Source: Melanocharis versteri (Eukaryota; Chordata; Aves; Passeriformes; Melanocharitidae). Taken from it: a stretch of 64,000 bases of DNA. Where the stretch lies: assembly GCA_013397845.1 (NCBI GenBank), contig VZTG01006778.1:296835-360834 (forward strand), written 5' to 3'. Of this stretch, positions 1 to 14,582 are shown piece after piece. The position numbers and the translations under genes are program-made. Position 1 is the first letter of the stretch. Each line of letters starts with the position of its first letter. Below the pieces are notes generated by a model. It searched no databases, had not been told where the DNA came from, and worked only from the letters and a program-made list of their open reading frames with translations.

Positions 1-1189
1 TTCAGAGCATTTTGTGGGGATTTCTTGTTTAACAAGGAATTCATTAACCACTCTGCATTTCTCCCAGCTGTCTGTAGTACAGTGATTTATAAGAAGGGAT
101 TTTTAAGGTTTGATTTAGAGCAAAGCCAGGTGCTGAAGTAGTACTTTATAACAGATATTCCTGTTAGCTTTGAGAAGACCTTTGCAATAATGTCTCCATG
201 CCCACCTAGATCTGTTAGAATCTGCTTAAAGACTCTCAAGCAAAATCCCAGGCTCTGATTCCCTTTTGTATTCTGCCTTCCCAGCCATGCAAGAGGGAAA
301 ATTAGGTACAAGAGGGAAAATTAGGTACAAGAGGGAGCAGGTGGTGCAGGACTCAGCAGCAAATTAGCCATAAACTTGGGGAGAACAATGTAGGTAAAAG
401 CAATTAATTCCATATATTGAAGAAGACTATTCCTTCCACTGATCATAGGAGCTCAGGTCTCACTATGAATAAGAAAAGAAGGATGACAGGCAGATGTTTG
501 TATTGCCATGAAAAAATACACCTGGTTTACAATTTAAATGGCCTTGTGTTAAAGGCTAAAGCCATCTAAATTCCAGCTTTAGGGAAACATTAACTTTTCC
601 TCCTTAGGAAATATATTAATGTATAATAATATATATCATATATCCCTTGTTAGAAGTCTTGGGGACTGGCTCTGGATTTGATTATCAATTCAAGGCTATG
701 TCACATCCATGACCTTTTTTTTTACTCCCTTTTCTAGTCTTTGAGCTCTGTGACTAAATTGTGATAAAATAAGGATTCCCACTATTTGTTTCACTAATTT
801 TTGTGTCCATCACAATGGTTATAACAGTTGTTAAATCAGAGATGGAAAGAGGGAGGCTGTAGAGCATAATTTTCTCTGTTATATCACTTAAATAAGGACC
901 AGTTCTGCTGTCTGTTTATTATGGTAGCAGAGATGAAGTTTTTATTCACAAGAACTGGTAGAATCCTTTTTTGTCAGTGCTGTGTCCTCACCAGAGCTCA
1001 CCTCTTGTCTGCAGCAGGGCTGGAAGCAAAGGACACACTTTGGAAGGAGTCCCCTTACAGCACTAAAAAAATCACCCTGGTGATGAATAAGCAGTGGTGA
1101 AATGTATATTTTTTGGAGTACCTAGACCACGTTTGGGTGTCCCCTGAGAGAACAGGGGAAGGAGAGCAACTCCTAATTCAATTGTGAGT
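1..1189. other. Intergenic, AT-rich; no gene seen
   Basis: Apart from the 19-bp tandem repeat at 291-336 this is unremarkable AT-rich sequence. The one ORF (87-311, minus) has no known domain. Confidence 0.7.
291..336. repeat. 19-bp tandem repeat, about 2.4 copies
   Basis: The unit AAGAGGGAAAATTAGGTAC occurs at 291-309 and 310-328, followed by a partial copy to 336. The two full copies are identical, suggesting a recent local duplication. Confidence 0.9.
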
Positions 1190-1960
1190 TTATGGACTGT
1201 GAGCAGAAACTGCTGCGTGGAACGCTGCGCCTTGTATCCCGAAGGGGTGGGATTACGCAGGGATCGTTTTCAGTCCTGGAGGCTCTTAAAAATCAGTGGA
1301 AGTTGAAGACCCTCTGTAACGAGGGAGCATTTCACCCAAGAGCGAGTGAGAGAGGAGTGAGGTCATTCAGAGCCATGGGGCTCACCAGCAGGCCACGAGA
1401 CAAAATCCCAAATTATTACGGAAAAACGAGCGCGCGTTGGCGCTGGCTGTTTGCGCGCAAATCCTCTGCCTTGGAACGAATGTTTCTCTTGGAACCACTC
1501 GACCCCCGGAGGCAGCCTCCAAGGAACAAGGTTGGGAGGATTACATCCATTTGGCCCGCCGACGCTGGTTGAGTCAGATGTTTGGATTTGTCGCTCCCCT
1601 CTCTTACACAAAGTCTGGGCTGGGCTGCTGGCCGAGGTTTGCCGGCCGGACTGGGGAGGTTGGTGGTGCTGAGCTGCCTTTCCTGCCCTGGGTGTCCTGG
1701 AGGGGATCTGGTGCTCTGGCCCGGGCTGTGCTCAGGGCTGTGGGCTGCTCGGGGTGAGTACAGCAGGCTCCAGCCCCCCAGGGGCCGTGCAGACAATGAG
1801 CCCCAGAGGCAGCTGGAAGGAAAATGGATCATGTCTCCGGCTTCCCGCAAAGGGGGAGAGGCTGAAGTTTAGTGACGAAATACACAGTAATTTTGTAGAC
1901 CAAGCCCGACAGGGAAAAAGATGAAATTAATAATTTCAAACTTCGGTGCGTACTGGAGTG
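1190..1960. promoter_or_regulatory. CpG-rich patch, possible CpG island or promoter
   Basis: By eye this stretch has about 40 CpG in 770 bp, including a CGCGCG cluster and GCGCGC at 1428-1458 and GCCGGCCGG near 1640, while flanking sequence has almost none. Five overlapping ORFs on both strands (up to 144 aa) are open because the region is GC-rich; none shows a domain. No TATA box, splice-supported first exon or nearby gene is visible, so promoter activity is a guess. Confidence 0.35.
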
Positions 1961-4900
1961 GCCCGGCTGAGTTTTATCTTGCTTTTTGGTTTTCATGTTC
2001 TTTTTTTCACTACCTCATGTAATATAATACAATAAGGTTTTTCACCAAAGGCAGGGTACCAATTTTATCCAAACACTAACCAAACAAAAGGAGTAACAAT
2101 ATGATAATCCAGGAAAACTTGACATTATTAAACATGAATCAAAATGGATTTTTATCCATTTTATATATTGTATATTTTTATCTCTTACATCAGACTGTCT
2201 TGTATTTGAGTATTCTCCCTTCAAAGAGCTCGCTGTGCTTAACCTGTCTTGAGGAAGGTGTTTTTCTAATTAAAAAGGCTTTTGTAAAATGTAGAACTCA
2301 GTTACAGTTCTGACCGTCCTTCAAGAGAAAAATATTCATCTAGCCCAGCCTTTTTGGAAAACAACTGATGTAGCTTCCGTAGGTGACCTAACTAACCCCA
2401 GCACTGGCCAGATAGGTATTTCAGAATCATAAATTGTATTTAAACACTAGATTATTTTGTGTCCTGGAAAGGAGGGCTTTCGAACAACACTGGGGCATGG
2501 CAGCATTGTTAGCCAAGGTGATAGCTGACATAGCAGCTGCCACGACTTGTCTAATTAAAAGGCATTTTACTCGCTCTGCTCACATCTTTGGGATTAAGCA
2601 CGAGTGGAATTGGCTTTGGAAACCACTCCTCCCTTGCCTGCACAACGGGGAGGCACACAGGACCTCCCAGAGCTGAGTGCAGTGACAGCATGGCACAGGG
2701 CAGGGATAAACCCCTCCTGTTTATGTCTGACCGTTAAACCTGAGCCTAAGGTTATGTGCACCGTGAGATTTACCTCATTTCCTCTTCTGAGAGGATACAG
2801 CTTGTATGGCTGGTTTTTAAGCTTCAGCCTTCACGCTGGGGGTTTGTGGGGTCAGCTGGGACAGCAGGCACTCACCTGAATGGCACTTTCTCTGTGGGTT
2901 CTGTCCCTCCTCTGCACAAAATAGAAGCCCCCCACAATTTAGGGAGAGGAGGGATGCAGCAGGAGCCAAGGTCATGGCAGTGATTTGTACAGCTCAACTT
3001 CTGCTTTCACCCCTTTCCTCTCTCATCTACTGTAATAACAACTTATGGCTACCCATGCTGGGCATTAGCTTCAATTATCAAATTAATTATCAAAGTAACG
3101 CAATTCGGCTAAAGGGTGAAGTGACACTTAGCCCTCACTCCCATTTAAATGCCATAAAATTCCAAGCTCCCTGCCAGCTGCCTGACGAATCGGGCCAACA
3201 GGTCCAGCCCAGCCTGGTGCTGATTTTGCACATGTGCAGGAGGGTGCTCGTGCACAGACATGGCACAGCTTTGCCCAGAGCCACCCAGAGAGGCTGAGCC
3301 AGTGGAGCCTCAGCACTGCAAAAGCTCTGAGTGCTGCTAGACCTCATCACGTCGTTATACCCAGGAGAAGGCAGCTTTAATTTTCATATTGAATAGTAAT
3401 GCTCTAAGCTCCACGTATTGCTTTGAATCAAAGCAGCCCAAACTTGAAAGCATTTATAAAGTGGAAACAGGTGTAGTCAGCTGTTTAAATACTTTGCAAG
3501 TTGTTTGACACATTACCACAGTAGTTTGATTCACATTTGAAAGTTAGGCATTTGCATAAGCAGAGTGAGATCATAAATCACTTTGGACAGTGTATTATTA
3601 TTGTGCTAGTTCCTGGGGATTGATGGAAACAAGTAGCTGGAACAAAGCAACGCAAGCCTGTTCTGAACATATATATGCATGTTTGTGATTAGCATTAAAG
3701 CAAAGAAAGTAATAGAAAATAATTTTTCATAAATAATAAAAATCAGATGAGGGTTTTTTTTTATTCAGCTGCATCATTTTTGTGCCTCTTTTTGGTAAGC
3801 TTGGAGTTGCTGAGTGGAAGTAGCTCAAATGACTGTTTAAATAAAATGTCAATTGGACACCTAAATTCCATGTAAAAGGGAGCTCAGGCTTTGTATTTGC
3901 AGGGTTGGGTTCCAGATGCTTCAGAGCACTCCAGATTATGTGCTATCTGCTGCTCCTTGTTGTCTTTTGAATAATTGTTGCATGCCATGACCTTTGATCT
4001 TTGTTTCCCTAGAAGTTCGTACCGCTTCATATTTTATGACACGCCGCAAAATGGATGAAAATATTAATCTTCTAAAAAGAAGTTAATTTAATAGAGGAAG
4101 AAGGGAGAGAGCCAAGAGTTATGTTACACTCGTTTGATGAATGTTCTATATTTTATCTTCGTGCACTGGAGCCAAGAGAGAGTAACTCTTGTCTTTGCAT
4201 AAACATATGGTGGCTTTGTTTTGAGGCAGATTTGTGACAGCAGTGAGTGAGCGACTTCCCAGGCTCTGACAGTTGTCATATTCCTGGGTAGCAGAGCTGC
4301 CAAAGAGCATGAATATTAACACAGCAATTCAAATTCCCTGTAATGCCAGAGCACTGGATTCACAAACTGCTTCTCCTAAGAAGTTGAGCGTTACTAAATT
4401 TGTTTGCTCGAGGAGGGGTTCTCTTTGTTTGTTTGGGGCTTTTTGCTTGTTATTTTTACAGTTTTTGCAAGCCTTTATTTTGGAGCCAACATATACAATA
4501 GAGACTGATTGCCTTTGATCCAAAGTAGTCAAAGATACTGGATTTCAGCAACTGCAGTCTCTTCCTGGGGAATAGATCTGTTTGTGTTGTTTAATGATGG
4601 AAGTGACTGGTGTATTTTCTCAATTGACAATAAACATGGGATGCTGTGAAATGGAAAGCAAAATGAACATCATCTCTGTCTTTTCCTTGACAAAGGCCAT
4701 CTGACAGATCCACTCTTGCTTCCTGAAAGTAGGCAAGAACGGGAAAATAATGAAGAAAACAGTCATGAACAACAAATTCATGCTAAGCACTTTATGGAGA
4801 AGGGAGAATGTAGATAAGGGACTAAAAAGACAACGGCGTGCTGTGCTGAGAAACATTTATTTAAACACGTTAAAGGAAAACCAGAATGCTTTATTATTAA

Positions 4901-7900
4901 ACAATTCCTGGTTTGTAGCCAATGAAACAATCAGGTCAGCAATTGAGGTCAGCTCTAAAGCAAGCCAACTCCTCCATTGCTTGAAAACCATCAAAAATTT
5001 TCAGAGGAAAACACCATCAGGATCAGAAGAGCTTTATTACACTGAAAAGGAAGGGAGGAAAGGGCACAGAGATAAAAATTTGTCTTTCTGTGCTCGGTTG
5101 TGTTCCCCACTTGGCATTGGCAGTGCCCAGAGCCATCAGCCAGGGAGACACAGCAGCTCAAACTTGATTATGACTCTCAAACTTGCTAGTTAAATTTCAA
5201 AATAGAGGATTTCCCGCTAAAGTGGTGAGTCAAAGCAAGCAAGCCAACTTAAGAGCTAACTCTTGAATGTGTTAACTGTTCATAAGTGTTATTTGCTGAA
5301 ATTTTGATGCTGTCTACCCCAAATCCAATTTTTTTCTGCAGGACTTGACAATTGGATTTGAGGGGCAAAAATTCTCTGCTTCTAATCTCCACATATCAAA
5401 TCTTGTTTAAATGCAAATAGTAACCTTATATTATTTCTCCTGACTTAGTTTTGCAACCCAAGAACACCAAAAGGTCTCACTGAAGTGATTTTTTTTCGAT
5501 CAGTCTGACATTTATAGAACCAGATCCAAATCAGCTGTGTAATAAATAATAAACTGAACATTTTTGTGTAATGTAAATATCATTGAACATATAATTTAGC
5601 GAGCTGGTAGAGAAGCCAAATGTGGCAAAAAGCTCTCTTGTCATATTTCAGATTGTTTTGCTCCCAATGTGCTGAGGTTATTACAACCCAAAGCTGACAA
5701 TGAAGCTGTCCAAGCAAAGCATAAAAAGATCATGTTTTGTGTTATATAAATATGTAGATGCTGAGTCAAAAGTAGAAGGAGCAGTCAGCGACAAAGTTTT
5801 AATTTCTGGGTGTACTTCCACAAACTCTTCAAGTCCTTGATGTATTTAGAAAGCAGCCAACTGTTAATACCTAATCTTACAGGGAGAAAGTGCACTGTGG
5901 AAAACAAAACAAAAATATGAATCTTATTTTTGATACAGCAAGCCACTTAAACACGTGTTACATCTCATAATCTGGTTAGCAGAGCATTGAGGCATTTATT
6001 TCAGTGTTCCCTACAGTACTACTTAAAAATTAATTCAACAAGCTGTTGAGCAATCTTGCTTCATCCAGTAAAACACTCAGGCGTGAGCAAACCAAAAATC
6101 TGTTACAGGTTTTTGTTGTCCCAATCATTTTTCCCAGCCCATTTTTATGCATAAATTTGCTCTTTCCTTGGCATAAGAGGGTGGATTTGCTTTTGTATTA
6201 ATTGCAAACTGTATCCTGAAATATGGAGTTAAATGATCAAAAAGAACACACGTGAATGGGGAATAGCAGCAGAAGTGATGAAGTTTTAATTTGGACTGAT
6301 ATTCAGACTGATATGAGATCAACTCTGCAGTTCATAGTTTTCTTCTAAATACAGCCATGTAGAGAATATTGTTTTTGTTTCCAGTTTCTTGAGTTTTTAC
6401 TTTTCCAATAGTGCATATTTTTGATATATTGTCCTTTTTTTCTGTTGAGGATTTGGGGCTGAATACAGGGACATACACTAAATTATTGGAGTAGAATAGA
6501 ACTGGATACCTCCAGATCTTACTGTCACTAAACAAAAGTAACATCGCTGAATGGAAATTCTCTTCATCTTATCAGGATGTTTTAGAGGCCAAAAACATTA
6601 ATGGGATCAAAAAGGGGATTAGGAAACCCACAAAGGAGTCATGGGCTATTAAACGCAGTGGTTCACCAGTTCATTGAGTGGAATTCCTAATCTGCTCTTC
6701 AAGGATGAGATAAGGAACACTGCGTTTGCTTTGACTCTTCAATATTTCCCTTGAGTATTCTCTGATGATCATCATGACAGGCAAGATGGGTTTCTGTGTT
6801 GCATCCCTTCTCCTGATACACTCTGATGCCTCCACAGAAAAACCTGGAAGATCTCACCAATGGAAATGCAATTTATTTTCTTTCCGCTTGTGATTGTGGA
6901 GAAATAATTTGCCAGAGGTAAGATGATGGAGAAGTCTCCTTGAAGAACCCAGAGATGACAGAGAGATGTGCTCCAGAGCATGTTCTGTTCCTGTTCTTCT
7001 CATCCAAAACATTTTACTTAAACTTTTGTGTCTACTACTTTTGATTTTCTCAGCCTGTTCCCCAAACGGGATGGCTGCTCTGACAGAGTTGTACCTCCAC
7101 AGATGATACCTGGAAGGGTTAATGTGTGAGCCAATCTATTCTTTCTCCTGAAGGAAACTCTCCTGTACTTGCTTATAGGCAAATATATTCCTTATTTTAA
7201 TTGATGGTCTTCCCTAAAATTAAACAAAATAGAGATCCAGGAATAAATAGGAAAGTCTGGTTTAAATGTTTCTTCCCCTTAGCCAAAGGCCAAATGTATT
7301 CGTGATCTTGGGGCCACAGATAAGTCCTAAGAAGTATTATTGATGACTGTCAATTTCACATTAGAAAATAACTTCCAGTCTTCTTTCTAAACAAAAGGAG
7401 AGTGCACGGGGTCCTTCTTCTGGAGCCACAGGCAGACAGTACAGTCATTAATCTCTTATTCTGACCATTGAAAAAAATTACCTTTTTTTTCCCCTACAAA
7501 TCTATTTCATAGTGAAAAATAGAAATAGATCCAGCTGAAACCTTACAGTTTTTCATTTACAGTATGGGTACTGGGGGTCTGTGATTTGCTTCAAGTTGCA
7601 TGTATTGACTGACCCTTACACAGACAGTAATTACAATCACCAGGCAGTACCTCTGGCAATTATTTCCCAGGCTGTGCGAGCTGAATTGTGTCATCCGAGA
7701 CAGAATATCCACAAAATTTCTAGTGAAGGTTCTGCTTTCCACAACAGCCATCAGGCAGGTCACGGGCGTGGAGAGCAACAGTGATTTGAGAGGTTGTAGG
7801 CACTCCGCACTGGGAGTTTAAACACTCAGGGATCTGATGGAAAAAACAGCTCTTTAAACAATTTAAATTTGATTGACCCTCTACAAAGGACTGGCTTGCT

Positions 7901-10900
7901 ATCACAGAAGTTATCCACAGTGCTTTGAGGGCCAGAGAAGGAGAAGGTAGGTCTCTTATAATCATCTCTAATTTGTGGGAAGAGTTTTCACTGTTCCTTT
8001 GAGAAGTTCAGTTATGTGAAGATTACAGAAGTAGCTGTTGGATTTATTCTCAAGTGTCTTTGGTAATAATTCAAGGAGGAATGAGTGAAAAAATAATTTG
8101 AAGTCTGACATTAATCTTTGAATTTGTAGAAGAGCAATTGTTAGAAAATTCCCTACTGGTTTATTTTCCCAGTTCGATTCAGAATAGTTTTGAACAGGAG
8201 GTTATTCAGCACAGAGTTAGTACTTCTTTTCTGTACAGCTGGCATAAAATATTGCTGTCAAGAGTCAATTTGGGTTGGTAAATATTTTTCTCCTGCAGTC
8301 TTCCAGTATGTTTTTAAAACCGACAGAGCAGCCTGAAAAGCTGATCTTGGAAAAAGAACTATTCCACGAAGTTTGATTAACATCACTTGGTTGATGGATC
8401 AAAACCAGAATCTGAAATCAAACTTTTTTTTTTTCTTTAATACAGTGAAGCTAAGAGTTGTCTGTTTATAATGTTTTTCAACTTTAAAATGAGAATTATA
8501 TCCCATCTGTGTTTGCTAAAAGCCTTATGGAAGAAACTCAGTTTACAACAAGTTTATTCAGATCAAGATAATCAAATTCCATCTGTATGGCCTGATCTCA
8601 TCAGAATTATCCTATTTTAGGTTACTGCCTCTGTGACAATAGCATTCAGATCTGGTGCCTATGAACCTGACCCAAAACGAAACTATATCCTTAGGCAATC
8701 TCGGATCGTGAGCATTAAATCTTTCCTAACCGCAAATTGTATTTCCTTCATTAATTTCTAGAATTTCCCAAGTTATCAATTACACAAAGCCAAACGTTCA
8801 ATATTGAAAAAGCCCAGTAGATTTGGATTTTAATTTCTCTTAGCTCCTTATCATTGTTCAGAGATAGCGCGTGTGATTTACAGATGCTTGGAAATCCCAG
8901 GAAACTCTCAGGATATTGGGAATCACTCTTCCACAATTTGCATGAAAGGCAAGGTGGGCACAAGGCTGAAACAACTGTGTGCTTTACTCTGGCCAAGACA
9001 AGCAGCAACAACTCAGGATAATGCAACAAGTTTATTTTTCTCTGGTTTTCTGGATTAGATGAGTCTGTGTGTACGAGCTGGGACAAACAGGTTCCTTTAG
9101 TTCAGCTGCTTTTAATGTTAAGCAGTTGCCACACCGTGGTGTGCAGCGATGGGGAAAACCAGATTTCTATTCCCAGTTACAAAATACGAGGCAAAAGGGC
9201 AGGCACACACAAAGCCTGGCTGGGACACACAGCAGAATATCACGTGCCTCGTTCTTAAACCCTTGTTCCCAACGAGGGTTCCCATCAGAACCGAGATCTC
9301 TTTGAAGACCTGGAAAATTTCCTGTTAGGTTTGATGAAAAACAGAGCTTTGCTTTAGTTATTTTCACAAGCAGAGCGCAGGGCACAAGTCAAATTATTGG
9401 GCTCCCCTGGGGATGGTGGGACAATTGGGATTTTGGATTCAGGGTGTCCTGGAGCTCGTGGGGAGGGCTCAGCCTGTGTTTGCTGATCCCACTGTCCTGT
9501 CCCCAAGGAGGTTTTGGCTTTTCCCTCTGGAGGGTAAGTGAAGGCGAGAATAATAAATCTCAACATCTTTGCTGCTTGACATTCGAGCACAAAAATTTAA
9601 ACAGAAGGGCAGAGTTACTGCTGCTTTTGTCTTGGCAAAATGTTTGAACTCCACTTAGCTCACACAGAGGGTGCAAATGCCTGTGGTGCCCTTTTTGGTA
9701 CCTTCAGCCTCTGGGTCTGGACTTTTTTAGTTTTGGAAGGTGTTCTTGGCATGTTAAAGGAGGCACGAGGTCACTGCTTTGTACCTGTGTGGCTACATGA
9801 AAACAAAGGCTGCACACTGTCTTTCAGGGTGCTCTGCCTTAACATTTTTCCATTTTTTTTTCTGGTGAGTAACAGGTTTTAATTATTCCCCCTTTGGGAT
9901 GCACGGTGAGCTTAGCACGAGTGGTTTCCATTAGAAGGCATTTTACCAGGAGTGCCCACACAGGTGCTTTTTAATGACATAGAAGGGATCTTTGCAAACA
10001 GCCCTGCAGAGCTTCAAACTTGCCAGAGCATTGTGACAACAAATTCTGGGAATCTAAATAAAAAGTTTTTGGCACATTAGGGAAAAAGCAGGGATTTATT
10101 CTGGAGTCTTGAGGAAAGTTCAGATGTCCATTTGCATGGTTTTATTGGGGGTAGAGAGGTCAGGTTTGCTTTTCACCCAGTGCTTGCAACCACTTATATA
10201 CAAGTAACCAGCAATATTTGCACAATCTTTTCTCTATGTATTTATAAATATTATTTTCATGGTGAAACGACACAGAACAGCTTCTGATCTACTCATGGTA
10301 AGTAACATTTTACTTGACAAATAGTCCTACTGAACTGGGGGGGGAACTTTGATTGAATACTAAGGTTTTGGAATCCGACCATAAATAAATGTTGACTTTT
10401 TTTTTTCATTCCTTCCAATTTCTTATCTCTGAAGTTTCCTGGGGTAGATTCAAGATGTCCAGAATTAAGATCATTGCTCCTCAGTGTAAATTAAGAACAA
10501 AATTAATTACGTCTGGATTTATTTCCCACAACTTTAATGCTTTCAAGATGGTGTGCTCCACCCCACCCTGAGCTCCACCAAAGCCAGTGGAATCAGGCCA
10601 GTGGTAAATATTGTCTGAGATTCCAAGAGGGAAACTTCCTGCACAGAAGATGACTGTTGCAGTTTTTAATTTAAGCTGCAGTTTCTCAAGACAGAGAGAT
10701 ATTTACAGAGTCAAAGGCACATCTGGGAATATTTTATAAACTGTAGTATTCTCCCAATGAAAATGTAAAGCTTGTCTTATGTTATATCCAAAATTTCGTC
10801 TTAATTAGGGTTTGCATTCCCTACATGCAGCTATATTTCATGTTTGTTTTGACATCAGAGACATGCCATTAATTAAATGTCAGAAAAAGTAAAGGTGGTG

Positions 10901-13900
10901 GAGAAAAAGAGTGACATAAAATATGTACATATGAAAATAGGTAAATGTATGTGTGTGCATGTGAAGCTAAATAGTTTATTTTGCTCTAAGAGCCAGCATC
11001 GAGGTTGTTCTTGAGATTTTATTCTTTCCTAGACTTCACTGGGGAAAAATTACCTTGGAAGGGTAAATGAGATGAATTGATGAGAATGTTTTTTTTGTAC
11101 TCAGCCTCTGGTAACCAACTTTTCAGTTTCCATTCTGAAGGTGCACTCTGATCACTCCTTCTGTTTGTAGTACATGGCCTACCGGGATGACTTTGTGCTT
11201 TTTTGGTTTGAGGGGTTTTTTTTTCCCAGATTTTATTTATTTATTTTTTATTATTAGCTTCAGTTATCCTTAACCCGACTGTCAGAAATGTAAGAACAAT
11301 ATGTAGTAGCTGTGACCTGAGTTTCTTTTCAGTTTTGAGGTGTGTGGTCTGAAGCTTCACAGATAAACACTCCAAAGTTCTCAGCTAGAGCTAAATCTGA
11401 ATTAGAAATGGGAGCAGTAATTGGCTCTTTTTAACTATACACTGAATATGGTTTATAATAATGATGTGACAGTGTAGGACACAAAATACTCAGCTCTGCA
11501 AGTGTTTATCCAACTCTTGGTGGTGTCTTCACTTCCTTACATAAAACGCTTGCCGTGGACTGAAACCCACATGGAAATTGTGTGTTTTAGTCCTGAAGGC
11601 TCTTCTAGATCCCCCCTGTCCTGCAAGGATCACAGAGAGGGAGCCAAACTCATTTGTTTTTGCCAGAAGACAATCGGTGTCCGCTGGAGTTTCTCACACT
11701 TTTCCATGCATGACTTCTTGTTTATCCTTTTATTGCCAATACATTGGCCCAAGTTACTCTCCAGCATGTGAAGAGTATTATTTTCCATGTCCTCTGGTAT
11801 TACAAACTCCTCTGACAGCAAATCTACCCCTCCTCCCCAATGCATAAAGATATTCTTGTTTTCTTATACAAGCTTGCAGATTAGAGGGAGTAATAATTCC
11901 GTTTTGGAGAGGGAAAACAGTATTCCACTTGTCCCGTCATGTTATCGTCTGCTGAGTTATTTAATACTCCACACGTTTATTTTAAGCCATTGATCACTGA
12001 ATCTGGGTGACACACAGGTTTTTAAGGTAGGGAAAACATCCTGCCAGAGTCGAGCTGTAGGTTTTTTGTGGAAGGTTTTTCTGCTGTGTCTGTATGCTGA
12101 GAAGGGAGTCAGGCGAGTTCACTGCAGTATATCAAATCACCTGATCTTCAGAATGCAAAAAATCACAGCAGGCATCTTATTCAGCACCAGATAAAATCGG
12201 AGTGAAAAATTAAATTTGGGAACGGGGTCCTGTTCCAAGCCCTGTTCCTGTATACCTGAGGAGCTGCTTCCCTCTACAGGAGTGTGCCTGACCATGACAG
12301 CTATGGAATAATAGAAAGATTGGGGGAATGATTTTTTTTTTAAATTTTGTACCTCAGTGGAAGGATATGCATTGTACTCAAATCATTTTGGTCTTTTGCA
12401 GCTCTCTTGTGTTCTTTAGATGGCTGTCCTAGAGTAAATCTCTTTGTAAAAGCGTGTGGTACTCCTTTGAGGAACCTGTTTGTAGTTTTCAAAACTTGTC
12501 CCCTCAAAGAAAATTTGCTCAGCTCCTCAAGCTCTCTCCCTTGCCTGTAGGTGGTATTAAACTGTGAGAGAATCATATTAAGAACGGGCTATAAATGCTC
12601 TTAGGAAATAATAGTATATTCAGTTTAAAAATGGGGATAATCTCGATGTCATTGGGGTCTGAAAAAGCTCTTTTGCCTGTAAACTTCATAGTGCTTTGCC
12701 ATACAGTAATGAGGCCAGTAAGAGTTGGATGTAAAACATAACTTTGGATTAAATTATTGATTTTTAACTCTTGCTTAGCTGAAATTCCAGAAGTTAACAA
12801 GTAGCATAGTACACTTTTGAGAAAGGCAAACTTTAGCAGGATAAATGATGTGAAGTTTAGATTAATATTTGGCATTCTGATAGTGGATGAGCCAGAATGT
12901 CTTTAATAACCCCGGTGTTGTGATCCACACGAGATTGTGGGGCTGCAAGAAGAATTTTATCTCCAAAATCTGAAATCCGAAATCAAAATGTGTAATGAAA
13001 AAGTAGGAGTTGCTGAAGTCTAACTCAGTTAGAATTTGTGTATTAAAATCGGTAAGAAAAGGTGTTCCAGCTGTATAAATAAATAAAAAAGAGGAGATAC
13101 TTTTAAGCTCCAGTGTCAGCATGGCTGTTGCTTTAGATGAGGTAGTAAAAAAAAACCCACAACTAAACAACATTTTGTCTTCACTTTCCCCCACTCCCAA
13201 AATATAGAGAGATACCTATATTTAAAATGGAGAGAGAAAAGTGACCCATGTATTTATATGTATCTATAGTACTGAAGGATCAAAAAAATAATAGTGAATT
13301 AAGCATGAAACACATTGGAATAAATAGAAAATGTCTTTTGTTATAGCACAGCTGTAGATAAAGCTAGATTAGTCACTTTGATAAATTCATACAGACATAC
13401 ATCCTTTCTCTAGCACAGTGCATCAGCCTGATATTCATACGTTTCAGTCATGAAAATGAGAAAAAAATTGGAAGAGGCACCTTTAATATGAGAATTGTAA
13501 GATTTTAATGTAAATGAACCATAAACAGATGATATAATGACAGGCACTGATGAAAAGTGGATTACAGTGCAGATTAGGGTTGAACTCTGGATTAATTTGG
13601 GGATGAATCTCGTTTGCTGTTTTGACAGGAGCTATTCTGGCTGTCTGTTATCTCACTTGCTTTAAAACCATGAGGGGAAAAGCCCCTGTAGGGTGAAAGA
13701 TCAATGCACAGAAAGGAACAGACAAAAACTATCCATAATTATATTTTGACTGAAAACTATAAAAGCAGTGAAATTATGCAGTACCTTCCAGTAGAAGTAC
13801 TCAGGCCAACAGAGATGTATTGCTGCTAAAATAAATAAATGTCTGCATCAATAGACTTGATGACCTTTTAATCTCTAATGAGTTTTAATGAAGGACAACA

Positions 13901-14361
13901 TTTTTTAAAATATAAATAGACTGAAAGAAGAATTTAAACTGCATGCAATGAAAGCAATGCAGGACTATGTTTGAAACAGCAAGGATACAGGAAAATATCA
14001 AATATTCAATCCTTAAAGACACCTCTGGCCTGTGTAATCATATGGGTGGTATCCTGTTAGGGGGGAAAATCGAGTATATAATTACAGACTGCATCATAAT
14101 GTGAATGCTGGGGGGGGCTCAGTCAACATTTCAAAGGGCAGCTGTAATTCAGATATTTTTGCTTTTAGTTTTAATGCTGTAATGGTAGGTTTGGTTTTAG
14201 TTGTTTTGGGTTTTTTTACATGTCTGTGTGTAGAATTCCTATCTGCGTTAAGGCAGAACACCCAGCAGTGCTTTGATAAAACACTAAATAATTACTACAG
14301 GTTGGAAGCGTTAATTCTAGCATTATCCATCCAAAACAGTAGAAGCCATATAAATTCCACC

Positions 14362-14410
14362 ACTCTTTCTTCTTTTTTTTCCTTTTATTTTTTTTTCCTT
14401 TTTTTCCCCC
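14362..14410. repeat. Pyrimidine (T/C) low-complexity tract
   Basis: Nearly pure T with scattered C over about 49 bp. It falls inside the plus-strand ORF at 14101-14514 and explains the Ser/Phe-rich part of that frame. Confidence 0.85.
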
Positions 14411-14562
14411 AACCTGGCAAATATTACTTTTCTAAGTCAAAAATCACCAAGCAAGTTTCCAAGCATTCCTCAATCTGTCCGCACTCACCGAGTTCCAGGA
14501 AACAGAAAGGCTGATACAGCTGCTCGTAGCACTTGGAAAATGTTGAAATCTCTTTCAGTAGC

Positions 14563-14582
14563 AAAAAAAAAAAAAAAAAAAA
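14563..14582. repeat. Poly(A) run, 20 nt
   Basis: Uninterrupted 20 A. No retrotransposed body recognised upstream. Confidence 0.9.

Noticed and set aside
1192..1872. ORFs on both strands in the CpG-rich patch, considered as a first exon of a receptor gene
   Set aside because: None encodes a signal peptide or known N-terminus, and frames compete on both strands.
4750..5193. 147-aa plus-strand ORF
   Set aside because: No recognisable motif, AT-rich surroundings, no splice or promoter context.
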